Assembly: GCA_016188575.1 (NCBI GenBank)
Contig: JACPHN010000071.1
Location: 1-19,074, forward strand
Reading direction: 5' to 3'
DNA: 19,074 nucleotides
Source of the DNA: Candidatus Schekmanbacteria bacterium
GTDB taxonomy: Bacteria; CSSED10-310; JACPHN01
In this document: piece by piece, positions 1 through 7,101 of the stretch
Layout of the letters: each line of letters begins with the position of its first letter
How positions within the stretch are numbered: the stretch's first letter is position 1
Position numbers and translations under genes: made by a program
Notes under the pieces: generated by a model
The model's database searches: none
What the model was told of the DNA's origin: nothing
The model's input: only the letters and a program-made list of their open reading frames with translations

Positions 1-14
1 GAGACAAGTCCTCG

Positions 15-68
15 GATAACGACATGGCTGGGGGTCCGCACCCGCCGAAGTTCCCCGCGTCCTGTCAG
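15..68 (-). repeat. Left arm of a diverged 54-bp inverted repeat pair
   Basis: The reverse complement of this block matches 621-674 at 49 of 54 positions by direct comparison. The match begins sharply at CTGACAG (inner side, position 68) and decays past position 15. Three of the five mismatches are third-position synonymous changes if both copies are read as LT-x-RGELRRVRTP-x-HVVI, so the block may derive from coding sequence. I do not recognise it as a known insertion-sequence end. Confidence 0.6.
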
Positions 69-181
69 TTGCCGATGCCGGAGTGATGCATCGTCAACCC
101 GAGCTCCTGAACCAGATCGACCGCTCCGGCAACCGTCGATGGCGGCGCTGCTCGGAGCTTTTGGACATACCGATCGACTCG

Positions 182-569
182 TTATCCGCATGGCTGCGCC
201 GTCCCCTCGGCGCCACGAGGTGCGAAAGTGGAGGTGGCATCGAGCGTTTCGTGCTCCGACCTCAAGGCATCGGCACACGCGCCCAACCCCCGCCTGCGAG
301 CAGGCGCCCGCCGCGTCCGCCGCGCTCTCCACCACCTCGGCCGGCGGCAGGTGAGCAAGCGCCGCGACGCACGCTCGCACCCGTTGCTCCGATTTTATGC
401 CGCACAGCGCCGTCGACACCGCGGGCGAAGACGGCGCGGACGCCAGCGCGAGCTCGAGCCCCGTGTGCCCGGCGGCGGTCAGCAGGCCGGTAATCTCGCG
501 CACCGCCGCGTATTTGGCAGTCGGCGGCTTCAGTGGCGTGCCGCCCAAGCTGAAACGCCTCATCAGCAT
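182..569 (-). pseudogene. Possible frameshifted hypothetical gene
   Basis: From ATG at 569 the minus strand reads an alanine- and leucine-rich, helix-like protein with GC-ending codons (for example AAVREITGLLTAAG, then VRACVAALAHLPPAEVVE). Codon bias decays near 290. Skipping one base in the run of five Gs (plus-strand C at 287-291) moves into a frame that again has coding-like codons (ADALRSEHETLDAT) and stops at 182. This would be a decayed gene or a homopolymer error. There is no good ribosome site before 569, where an in-frame TAG sits directly upstream. The plus strand 397-582 also gives a GC3-rich frame sharing the same third positions, so strand assignment is uncertain. I recognise no family. 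Confidence 0.3.
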
Positions 570-620
570 CTATCGCAAGTAGCGACGACACGAGCGCGGC
601 TAACAGCGGTGGGGAGATGG

Positions 621-674
621 CTGACAGTACGCGGGGAGCTCCGGCGGGTGCGGACCCCCAACCATGTCGTCATC
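621..674 (+). repeat. Right arm of the 54-bp inverted repeat pair
   Basis: This is the partner of 15-68 in opposite orientation. It lies in an open plus-strand frame that reads through the repeat but looks unnatural on either side. The pentamer GTCCT occurs just outside each arm (8-12 and 679-683), as a target duplication would, but five bases can match by chance. Between the arms are 552 bp without a transposase, so a MITE-like or degraded element is possible and unproven. Confidence 0.6.
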
Positions 675-784
675 TATGGTCCTGGCGCGCCGGCTTCAGC
701 AAGCCGACAACGCACGATGTGCGGCAAGCGGTCAACTCGCCTCAGGTGCCGCGGGAGGGCGGCTTCCGGTGGGGTAATGCCCAC

Positions 785-1045
785 CTACCACACGGCGGGC
801 TCGGGCTGCGCAGGGAGCCCAGCGATCCACGCGAGCTCCGGCACGCGCGCGATTGCCGGGTCGAACGATGCCACCACCTCGTAGGTGCAAAGCCGCAACG
901 TGCAGCGGTCTCGCAGGCGCACCTCGAAGGGGATCGAGACCGAGCTGGCCGGGCGCAGCTCGGTAGGCGCGTGCAGATATGCGGTCTTCTCCCAACGGCG
1001 GATGTCATAGGGGAGGGCATGCAAGTCCAGGCCGACTTCGGCCAC
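785..1045 (-). CDS. Hypothetical protein, possibly the 3' remnant of a larger gene
   Basis: The frame ending at 785 has strongly GC-biased third positions over about 85 codons and a natural amino-acid mix: segments VGLDLHALPYDIRRWEKTAYL and FEVRLRDRCTLRLCTYEVV, ending in Ala-Val-Trp. That is unlike the shadow frames around it. The only usable start I see is GTG at 1045, with a weak AGGA about 10 nt upstream, giving 86 aa. The frame stays open further upstream with less convincing codons, so the N-terminus could be truncated. The PYDIRR segment faintly recalls the end of TIR-like nucleotide-binding domains, but that is too weak to name. It is transcribed away from the histidine kinase at 1221. 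Confidence 0.4.
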   Translation of the reverse strand: MAEVGLDLHALPYDIRRWEKTAYLHAPTELRPASSVSIPFEVRLRDRCTLRLCTYEVVASFDPAIARVPELAWIAGLPAQPEPAVW

Positions 1046-1112
1046 GAGCGCGTGTTCCTGAGTCCACCGCCGGTTCGCCGCGCAGGCGGTGGATGCGGGC
1101 CAGCGGAGCCGA

Positions 1113-1141
1113 TTGACAGCCTGCCGATGCGGCGATAAGAA
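1113..1141 (+). promoter_or_regulatory. Sigma-70-type promoter for the GAF histidine kinase
   Basis: A perfect TTGACA (1113-1118) is followed after 17 bases by TAAGAA (1136-1141), which is a weak -10; the overlapping GATAAG could serve with a shorter spacer. Transcription would begin near 1148, about 70 bp before the ATG at 1221. This supports 1221 over the upstream in-frame start at 1089. Confidence 0.45.
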
Positions 1142-1220
1142 ACGTGAGGCGAATGAGTCTGGACAATGGGGCGTGGCGAAGGACGGCTTTTCCAACGTGG
1201 CGAGCGAGGCACGAGGGCCA

Positions 1221-2624
1221 ATGACGACGGAAGTGAACAGCGGGTCGGAATACCCCAACCAGCATGATCTCGTGGGCGATAACCAGCGGCTTCGCGAGCG
1301 CCTTCGACAGCTCGAAGAGGAGCGCTGGAGCCTCGACAAGCAACTGTTCGAGCTCCATATTCTCTACGAAATCGCGCGTGAGATCTTTCCGAGCCAGAGC
1401 GTTCCGGACGTGCTCCGATCCGTGCTCGCGATGATCATGGGTACCTTTGGCATTGCGGGCGGGATCGTCGTTTTCCGCGATGCCGAGACGCAGGATTGGG
1501 AAATCGCCTCGGCCCGCGGCTTCGCGGACCGAGCTCTCGAGGCGCCGCGGACCGACGACAGCCTGACGGCGCTGGACGCGGCGCGCCACCCATTCGTGTT
1601 CGACAAGGCGCCCGCCGAGCTCCTCGCCAGCAGCCCGGTGCTCACCTTCCTCGCTTCCGTGGCGTCCAAGGTCTGGGTGCCACTTGATGTGGACAACGAG
1701 CTGATTGGCGGGATCGCTCTCGGCGAAAAGCTGTCCGGCGACTCCTTCGACGCGGATAACCTGTCCCTGTTCCATACGATTGCAAGCAATTCGGCACTCA
1801 TCGTCAAGAAGATCCTGCTATTTCAGGAAACGCTGGAGAAGCAGCGAGTCGAAGCCGAGAATCGCGAGCTCCGCGTGCTTGACAAGAAAAAATCCGACTT
1901 TGTCAATATCGTCGCCCATGAGTTGAGGACACCGCTGACGTCGATTACGGGTTTCAGCGAGCTCATGCTCAAGAAAGGCCATCTGAAAAGTCAGGAAACG
2001 CTCCAGCGATACTACGGGATCATCCATAGCGAGAGCGATCGGTTGAGCCGCATCATCAACAACCTTCTCGACCTGTCCCGCATTCGCAGCGGCAAGACGG
2101 AGATGGAGTTCGTGCCGACGCGGTTCGTGGAGCTGATCGAGACGGCCACGACGAACTTGCGCATCCAGGCCGAAGAGCGCCGCATAACGTTGCAGGTGGA
2201 CAGCGCCGGGGCCGATGCGACGCTGGTGCTGGACCGCGACAAGATTACCCAGGTGCTTATAAACCTGCTCAGCAACGCCATCAAATACACGCCTGAGGGC
2301 GGCGAGGTCAACGTGACGGGGCAGCCGTCCAACGGCGGGTATATGCTCTCCGTGGTGGACAATGGTGTCGGCATTCCGCCCAAGGACCTTCCCCTGATCT
2401 TTGACGAGTTTCACCGTGTCAACAATGATGCGTCCCGGCAAGTCCGGGGCACCGGGCTGGGGCTCGCGATCACCAAGTCGATCATCGAGGCGCACGGCGG
2501 GAGAATCTGGGTCAAGAGCGAGGTGGGGAAAGGCTCCGAATTCTCATTTGTCCTGCCAGCGGATCCAGCTCGCCCGCTGCGCCCGTTGCCCGAGCATGCG
2601 GAGCCCGCCCTCCCAGACGCGTGA
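1221..2624 (+). CDS. GAF-domain sensor histidine kinase (soluble, orphan)
   Basis: The product is 467 aa. A short coiled segment (about residues 24-50) leads into a GAF-type sensory domain (about 50-205). The kinase core follows: the HisKA H-box VAHELRTPLTSI with phospho-acceptor His233, and the HATPase_c domain with N-box NLLSNAIKY (about 348-356), G1 DNGVGIP (Asp380), F-box FDEFHRV and G2 GTGLGLAI. No transmembrane helix or signal peptide is visible, so it should sense an intracellular ligand or partner. ATG 1221 is preferred because a promoter lies at 1113-1141; an in-frame start at 1089 would precede that promoter. No response regulator gene is adjacent, so its target is unknown. Family identity is very secure; the signal is not. 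Confidence 0.95.
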   Translation: MTTEVNSGSEYPNQHDLVGDNQRLRERLRQLEEERWSLDKQLFELHILYEIAREIFPSQSVPDVLRSVLAMIMGTFGIAGGIVVFRDAETQDWEIASARGFADRALEAPRTDDSLTALDAARHPFVFDKAPAELLASSPVLTFLASVASKVWVPLDVDNELIGGIALGEKLSGDSFDADNLSLFHTIASNSALIVKKILLFQETLEKQRVEAENRELRVLDKKKSDFVNIVAHELRTPLTSITGFSELMLKKGHLKSQETLQRYYGIIHSESDRLSRIINNLLDLSRIRSGKTEMEFVPTRFVELIETATTNLRIQAEERRITLQVDSAGADATLVLDRDKITQVLINLLSNAIKYTPEGGEVNVTGQPSNGGYMLSVVDNGVGIPPKDLPLIFDEFHRVNNDASRQVRGTGLGLAITKSIIEAHGGRIWVKSEVGKGSEFSFVLPADPARPLRPLPEHAEPALPDA

Positions 2625-2765
2625 TGCACACCGGCGCAGACGCTGGAGTGGTGCAGCGCGATGGCGTCATCATGGTCATGCAGATCTGAGCGTCGATCCC
2701 AAGCACGTGCTAGCCGGCCGATCTTCCCGGTTCACGGGCAGCGCCCCTGGTCCGAACGCCCGGAG

Positions 2766-2794
2766 TTGCGGCCCCGCCCTGCCAGTTGTATGCT
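2766..2794 (+). promoter_or_regulatory. Possible sigma-70-type promoter for the glmS operon
   Basis: TTGCGG (2766-2771), a 17-bp spacer and TATGCT (2789-2794) lie in the 246-bp gap between the histidine kinase and glmS. A start near 2801 would leave about 70 bp of leader before ATG 2871, which has AGGGGA immediately upstream. I see no glmS-type ribozyme or terminator in the gap, though a ribozyme core is hard to exclude by eye. Confidence 0.35.
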
Positions 2795-2870
2795 GCGACC
2801 CCGACGGCCGTAGCGCTTATCCGGGCAGCTCGACCGCCCACCGCCGCGGCCAGCCTCTGAACAGGGGACC

Positions 2871-4706
2871 ATGTGTGGCATCGTAGCATACTCGGGTAAG
2901 CGGCCGGCAAAGCCGATCCTGCTGGCGTGCATGCGTCGGCTCGAGTATCGCGGCTATGACTCCGCCGGCATGGCCCTGATTCCGCGCAAGGGAACGCTAT
3001 GGGTGCGCCGGACGGTCGGCAAGGTCGCGGATCTGGAGGCCACGATCGCCGGCGAGGATGTTGCCGGGACGGCGGGAATAGGCCATACGCGCTGGGCGAC
3101 GCACGGCGCACCGCTGCCGGAAAACGCCCACCCACTGACCAGTTGCGGCGGCTCCGCGGCGATCGTCCATAACGGCGTCCTCGAGAACCACTTCGTCCTA
3201 CGCGAGCGGCTGGAATCGCGCGGCCACCGCTTTACCTCGGATACGGACAGCGAGGTCCTGATTCACATCATCGAAGAGCACTATTCCGGAGACTTGTTCG
3301 CGGCGACCGCGGCCGCCCTGGAGGAGGTGCGCGGAGTCTATGCCCTCGTGGTGATGTCCTGTCGCGAGCCCGGAGTGCTCGTCGGCGCCAAAAAGGGACC
3401 GCCGCTCGTGGTCGGGTTCGGCGACGACGAGACCTTCCTGGCTTCGGATCCGTCCGCGATTCTCGAGCAGACGAGACGGATCGCCTGGCTCGACGACGGC
3501 GAGGTGGTGCGCGCCGATGCGTCGGGAGCCGAGGTCCGGCAGTTGCGCTCGGGCGGGCGCGTGGTCAAGGAGCTCCACCGGGTGAGCTGGGATCCCGTGC
3601 AGGCGGAGCGGGGCGGCTTTTCTCACTTCATGCTCAAGGAAATCCACGAGCAGCCTGCGGCGCTGCGCGAGGCGTTGGACGGCCGCTTGTCTCTGGATCG
3701 CTGCGCGGTGCTTCTGCACGAGCTCGGGATGACCCCTGAAGATCCACGTGAGGTCGAGCGTATCCACATCATTGGTTGCGGAACCTCCTGGCATGCGGCG
3801 CTTGTCGGTCGCTTCCTCATCGAGGGACTGGCGCGGATTCCGGTCGTCGTGGATTACGGCAGCGAGTTTCGCTACCGCAACCCGCTGGTCTCCAGCCGCG
3901 ACTGGACTATCCTGATCTCCCAGAGCGGCGAGACCGCCGACACGCTTGCGGCTCTGCGCGAGGCCCGCCGCTGCGGCGCGCGCACCATCGGCATCTGCAA
4001 CGTCGAGGGCAGCATGCTCTCGCGCGAGGCCGATGCCGTCCTTTACACGCGCGCCGGACCAGAGATCGGCGTCGCGTCGACCAAGGCATTTTCCACGCAG
4101 CTCGCCATCCTCGTCCTGCTCGCGCTATTTCTCGCTCGTTACAAGAACGTCATTACGCTCGAGCAACTGCGCCGCTGGGAACAGGACCTGAGAATCTTAC
4201 CTTCCTTGCTGGACGATGTGCTCGGACGCTCCGCCGAGCTTGACTCTCTGCTTGCCGCGCATCGAGGTTCGGAAGGTTTCCTGTTTATGGGCCGCGGAAT
4301 CAACTATCCCGTTGCCCTGGAAGGAGCGCTCAAGCTCAAGGAGATCTCATACTTGCCGGCCGAGGGGTTTCCCGCCGGCGAGCTGAAACATGGTCCGATC
4401 GCGCTGATCGACGAGAAGAAAACCGTAGTTGCCATTGCCCCGAAGGATGAGCTCTTTCAGCGCATGGTGGCCAACATCGAGGAAGTCGCGGTGCGCGGCG
4501 CCCGGGTTCTGGCCGTTTCCAACAGCGGGAACGATGAGCTGGGACGCCTGGCCACGACGGTTTTCTCGATTCCACTCACCCGGCCCGAGCTCACTCCGCT
4601 CCTGGCCATGGTTCCCCTACAGCTCATCGCCTATCACATCGCCGCCAGGCTCGGTTGCGACATCGACCAACCGCGTAACCTCGCGAAAAGCGTCACCGTG
4701 GAGTAG
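2871..4706 (+). CDS. glmS: Glutamine--fructose-6-phosphate aminotransferase (isomerizing)
   Basis: The 611-aa product matches the usual GlmS length (about 610). It makes glucosamine-6-phosphate from fructose-6-phosphate and glutamine, the entry to UDP-GlcNAc, peptidoglycan and LPS synthesis, in the cytoplasm. The N-terminus MCGIVAYSG supplies the catalytic Cys2 (exposed after Met removal), followed by the class II glutaminase domain (about 2-220) with RYRGYDSAG-like and GHTRWATHG motifs. Two SIS sugar-isomerase domains follow (about 287-425 and 460-600), with GCGTSWHA, SQSGETADT and the terminal PRNLAKSVTVE characteristic of the family. It is first in a tight operon with an acyltransferase 5 bp downstream and then glgA. 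Nothing is missing or odd in the sequence. Confidence 0.98.
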   Translation: MCGIVAYSGKRPAKPILLACMRRLEYRGYDSAGMALIPRKGTLWVRRTVGKVADLEATIAGEDVAGTAGIGHTRWATHGAPLPENAHPLTSCGGSAAIVHNGVLENHFVLRERLESRGHRFTSDTDSEVLIHIIEEHYSGDLFAATAAALEEVRGVYALVVMSCREPGVLVGAKKGPPLVVGFGDDETFLASDPSAILEQTRRIAWLDDGEVVRADASGAEVRQLRSGGRVVKELHRVSWDPVQAERGGFSHFMLKEIHEQPAALREALDGRLSLDRCAVLLHELGMTPEDPREVERIHIIGCGTSWHAALVGRFLIEGLARIPVVVDYGSEFRYRNPLVSSRDWTILISQSGETADTLAALREARRCGARTIGICNVEGSMLSREADAVLYTRAGPEIGVASTKAFSTQLAILVLLALFLARYKNVITLEQLRRWEQDLRILPSLLDDVLGRSAELDSLLAAHRGSEGFLFMGRGINYPVALEGALKLKEISYLPAEGFPAGELKHGPIALIDEKKTVVAIAPKDELFQRMVANIEEVAVRGARVLAVSNSGNDELGRLATTVFSIPLTRPELTPLLAMVPLQLIAYHIAARLGCDIDQPRNLAKSVTVE

Positions 4707-4711
4707 CTTTC

Positions 4712-5434
4712 GTGCTGTCACCGGCTTCCTTTTTCAAGAATCCATCGCCCTTCGAGGACTTGTTCGAAGGTGTCGATCAAGTTTGGCAGATCATCTCGCG
4801 AATCGCCTCCGCCGCCTCCCGCCGCATCGCTGCGCACCGGCAGTCCAACCTGCCGATGGTCTCGGGTACGATCCAACCGGGAGCCTACGTGGAGGCCGGC
4901 GCCGTCATCGTCGCGGCCGACGCCGTCATTGAGACCGGTGCCTACGTGAAAGGCCCCACCATCATCGGCCCCGGAACAGTCGTCCGCCACGGTGCCTACG
5001 TCCGCGGCGACTGCCTCATCGGCGCGAGCTGCGTCGTGGGGCACGCGACCGAGCTCAAAAACGTGCTCATGTTCGACCACGCCAAGGCGCCGCACTTCAA
5101 CTACGTCGGCGATTCCGTTCTCGGCTGCCACGTGAACCTCGGGGCCGGCACCAAGGTCTCGAACATGCGCGTCATGGCCGGAAACGTCACGCTCACCGTG
5201 GACGGAACGACGTACGACTCCGGGTTGCGGAAGTTTGGCGCGATCGTCGGTGACGACACCGAGACCGGTTGCAACTCGGTGCTCAACCCCGGCACGCTTC
5301 TTGGTCCCGGCTCCATCGTTTACCCGTGCGCGCTCTGCTGGGGGTACTATGCGCCGGAATCATTGGTAAAGGTTCGCCGCACGGTTTTCGCGACGACGGA
5401 AATCCGCAGTAAGAAACGAGCACAAACGCCATGA
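4712..5434 (+). CDS. Left-handed beta-helix acyltransferase, GlmU C-terminal-like
   Basis: The product is 240 aa. After an N-terminal helical segment of about 50 residues it is a run of hexapeptide repeats (V-x-x-GAYV, IIGPGTVV, AYVRGDCLIG) forming a left-handed beta-helix. The motifs HFNYVGDSVLGCHVNLGAGT and FGAIVGDDTETGCNSVLNPG resemble the acetyltransferase half of GlmU. The uridylyltransferase half is absent. Such short proteins are often annotated as UDP-GlcNAc diphosphorylase-related. Placement 5 bp after glmS suggests acetylation of glucosamine-1-phosphate or a related sugar phosphate (inference). GTG 4712 is chosen because GGAG lies 8 nt upstream (4700-4703); ATG 4856 would remove the helical segment. 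Its end overlaps the glgA start (ATGA). Confidence 0.85.
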   Translation: MLSPASFFKNPSPFEDLFEGVDQVWQIISRIASAASRRIAAHRQSNLPMVSGTIQPGAYVEAGAVIVAADAVIETGAYVKGPTIIGPGTVVRHGAYVRGDCLIGASCVVGHATELKNVLMFDHAKAPHFNYVGDSVLGCHVNLGAGTKVSNMRVMAGNVTLTVDGTTYDSGLRKFGAIVGDDTETGCNSVLNPGTLLGPGSIVYPCALCWGYYAPESLVKVRRTVFATTEIRSKKRAQTP

Positions 5435-7068
5435 CACTTGATAACACAGCAGCGCACGGGTCGGGTAGCGCCATGGCCGATGACAACCGGTCCACACCGT
5501 CGACTCGCAGGTCACCTCGAGTTCTCTTCGTGTCTTCGGAGCTGTCGCCCTTCGCCAAGACGGGGGGCCTTGCGGACGTTGCGGCCGCGCTCCCGCACGC
5601 TCTCTTCAGAGAAGGCGCAGACGCCCGCATTATCGTCCCGTTCTATTCCATGGTTCGGCAGCAGCTCGCCGCCATGACCGGTCTGGACCCTGAAGAGGCC
5701 ACGGCGCGCTACTTGCGCCCCGTGGCGGGACTTGCGGTGCCGCTGCGCAATGGTAAGGTCCTGCGCAGCGGTAGACTCCTACAGCTTGTCGCATGGCCAA
5801 GCCGTACTCGCGCCGGGAGCTCCGGCCGCCTGATCGTGGGCACCCGCGAACCGGCTGTCCCCGTTTACTTCGTGGAGCAGGAGCACTTCTTCAATCGGCC
5901 GTACTTGTACGGTGACCACGAGCAGGATTATCGCGATAACCTCAAGCGCTTCGCGTTTTTCTCGCTCGCGACGCTGGCGTCGCTGCGCGCGCTGGCCTGG
6001 GTGCCGGATGTGCTCCACCTCAACGATTGGCAATCCGCGCTGGTGGCGTTTTACCTGCGCGAGCATTTTCAGGCGGAGGAGGACTGGCAGTGGATGAGCG
6101 TGCTGCTGACCGTGCACAATCTTTCCTACCAGGGGATTTTCCCCAAGTCGGAAATGGCCGTCGCCAACCTCCCCGATGAGCTCTTTCATCCCAAGGCGCT
6201 GGAGTACTATGGGCAGGTCAATCTCCTCAAGTTGGGCTTGCTCTACGCGGACGTCATCAGCACGGTAAGCGATCGCTACGCCAAGGAGATTCAGACCAAG
6301 GAATACGGCGCCGGGCTGGACGGCGTCTTGTGCGAGCGGTCGGACCGCCTCTATGGCGTGCCCATCGGGGCCGACTACGACGAGTGGAATCCGGCGACTG
6401 ACCCGAATATCCTGGCCAACTATTCCGCGGATGATCTATCCGGCAAGGAGACGTGCAAGCAGGATTTGTTGGCGAGCGTGGGTTTGCCCTACGATCCCGA
6501 AGTCCCCGTGCTTGGAATGGTATCCAGGCTCGTCGACCAAAAAGGCGTCGATCTGTTGCTCGGCGCGCTCGACGGCGTATTGTCGCAGGACGTCGTTATG
6601 GTAATCCTGGGCGCGGGGGCGAATCGATATGAGCGCTCGCTGCTCGAGGCCGCCCGCCGGTTTCCTGACAAGTTTGTCGTCCGCACGGGCTTCGACGACG
6701 TGCTGGCCAGAAAGATCGAGGCCGGCGCCGATTTCTTTGTCATGCCTTCGCTGTACGAACCTTCGGGACTGAACCAGATCTATAGCCTGCGCTACGGCAC
6801 GGTTCCGATCGTGCATGGCACCGGTGGTCTCGACGACACGATCCAGCAGTTCGATGCGGCGACCGGTCGCGGCAACGGCCTGAAGTTCCGGGAGGCTACG
6901 CCGACTGCGCTGGCTCACAAAGTTCGGGAAGCCGTGGCGCTCTTCCGCGAAAAACCGAGATATACCGCGCTTCAGCGCCAAATCATGCGTGAGGATCACT
7001 CCTGGACGAAATCGGCGCGCCGCTACCTGTGGCTGTATCAAAAAGCCATAGAAGCTGCCCGGGATTGA
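5431..7068 (+). CDS. glgA: Glycogen synthase, ADP-glucose type (GT5)
   Basis: The 545-aa product elongates alpha-1,4-glucan from a nucleotide-sugar donor, normally ADP-glucose. The N-terminal Rossmann domain carries the substrate loop PFAKTGGLADVAAALP (Lys43). The C-terminal domain has PSLYEPSGLNQIYSLRYGT with the catalytic Glu443, followed by GTGGLDDTI. These are GlgA hallmarks. It is longer than E. coli GlgA (477 aa), partly because of a polar N-terminal extension of about 30 residues; ATG 5473 is an alternative start that removes 14 of them. The start at 5431 overlaps the stop of the upstream acyltransferase by four bases, implying translational coupling and one operon with glmS. Other glycogen genes (glgB, glgC) are not in the window. 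Confidence 0.96.
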   Translation: MTLDNTAAHGSGSAMADDNRSTPSTRRSPRVLFVSSELSPFAKTGGLADVAAALPHALFREGADARIIVPFYSMVRQQLAAMTGLDPEEATARYLRPVAGLAVPLRNGKVLRSGRLLQLVAWPSRTRAGSSGRLIVGTREPAVPVYFVEQEHFFNRPYLYGDHEQDYRDNLKRFAFFSLATLASLRALAWVPDVLHLNDWQSALVAFYLREHFQAEEDWQWMSVLLTVHNLSYQGIFPKSEMAVANLPDELFHPKALEYYGQVNLLKLGLLYADVISTVSDRYAKEIQTKEYGAGLDGVLCERSDRLYGVPIGADYDEWNPATDPNILANYSADDLSGKETCKQDLLASVGLPYDPEVPVLGMVSRLVDQKGVDLLLGALDGVLSQDVVMVILGAGANRYERSLLEAARRFPDKFVVRTGFDDVLARKIEAGADFFVMPSLYEPSGLNQIYSLRYGTVPIVHGTGGLDDTIQQFDAATGRGNGLKFREATPTALAHKVREAVALFREKPRYTALQRQIMREDHSWTKSARRYLWLYQKAIEAARD

Positions 7069-7101
7069 CGCCCAGGGTAGCGGCGCAGCTCGACCGCTCG
7101 A

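Larger units (their letters stand above)
1..1112. other. Region without a confident intact gene
   Basis: Many overlapping frames are open here because of high GC, but none gives a recognisable full-length protein. What can be supported is listed separately: the inverted repeat arms at 15-68 and 621-674, the possible frameshifted gene at 182-569, and the short biased frame at 785-1045. The pattern fits a decayed accessory segment. Confidence 0.5.

Noticed and set aside
397-582. 61-aa plus-strand frame with high GC3
   Set aside because: Shares its third positions with the minus-strand frame at 182-569, so the bias does not show it is coded; no ribosome site or homologue recognised.
228-884. 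218-aa plus-strand frame through the right repeat arm
   Set aside because: Mostly Arg/Ala/Gly low-complexity sequence; only the 54-bp repeat portion looks protein-like.
1005-1775. 256-aa minus-strand frame opposite the histidine kinase
   Set aside because: Overlaps the kinase GAF domain in antisense and has no recognisable content.
2625-2870. glmS ribozyme or riboswitch in the glmS leader
   Set aside because: I could not find the conserved core by eye; a covariance-model search would be needed and a hit would change this.
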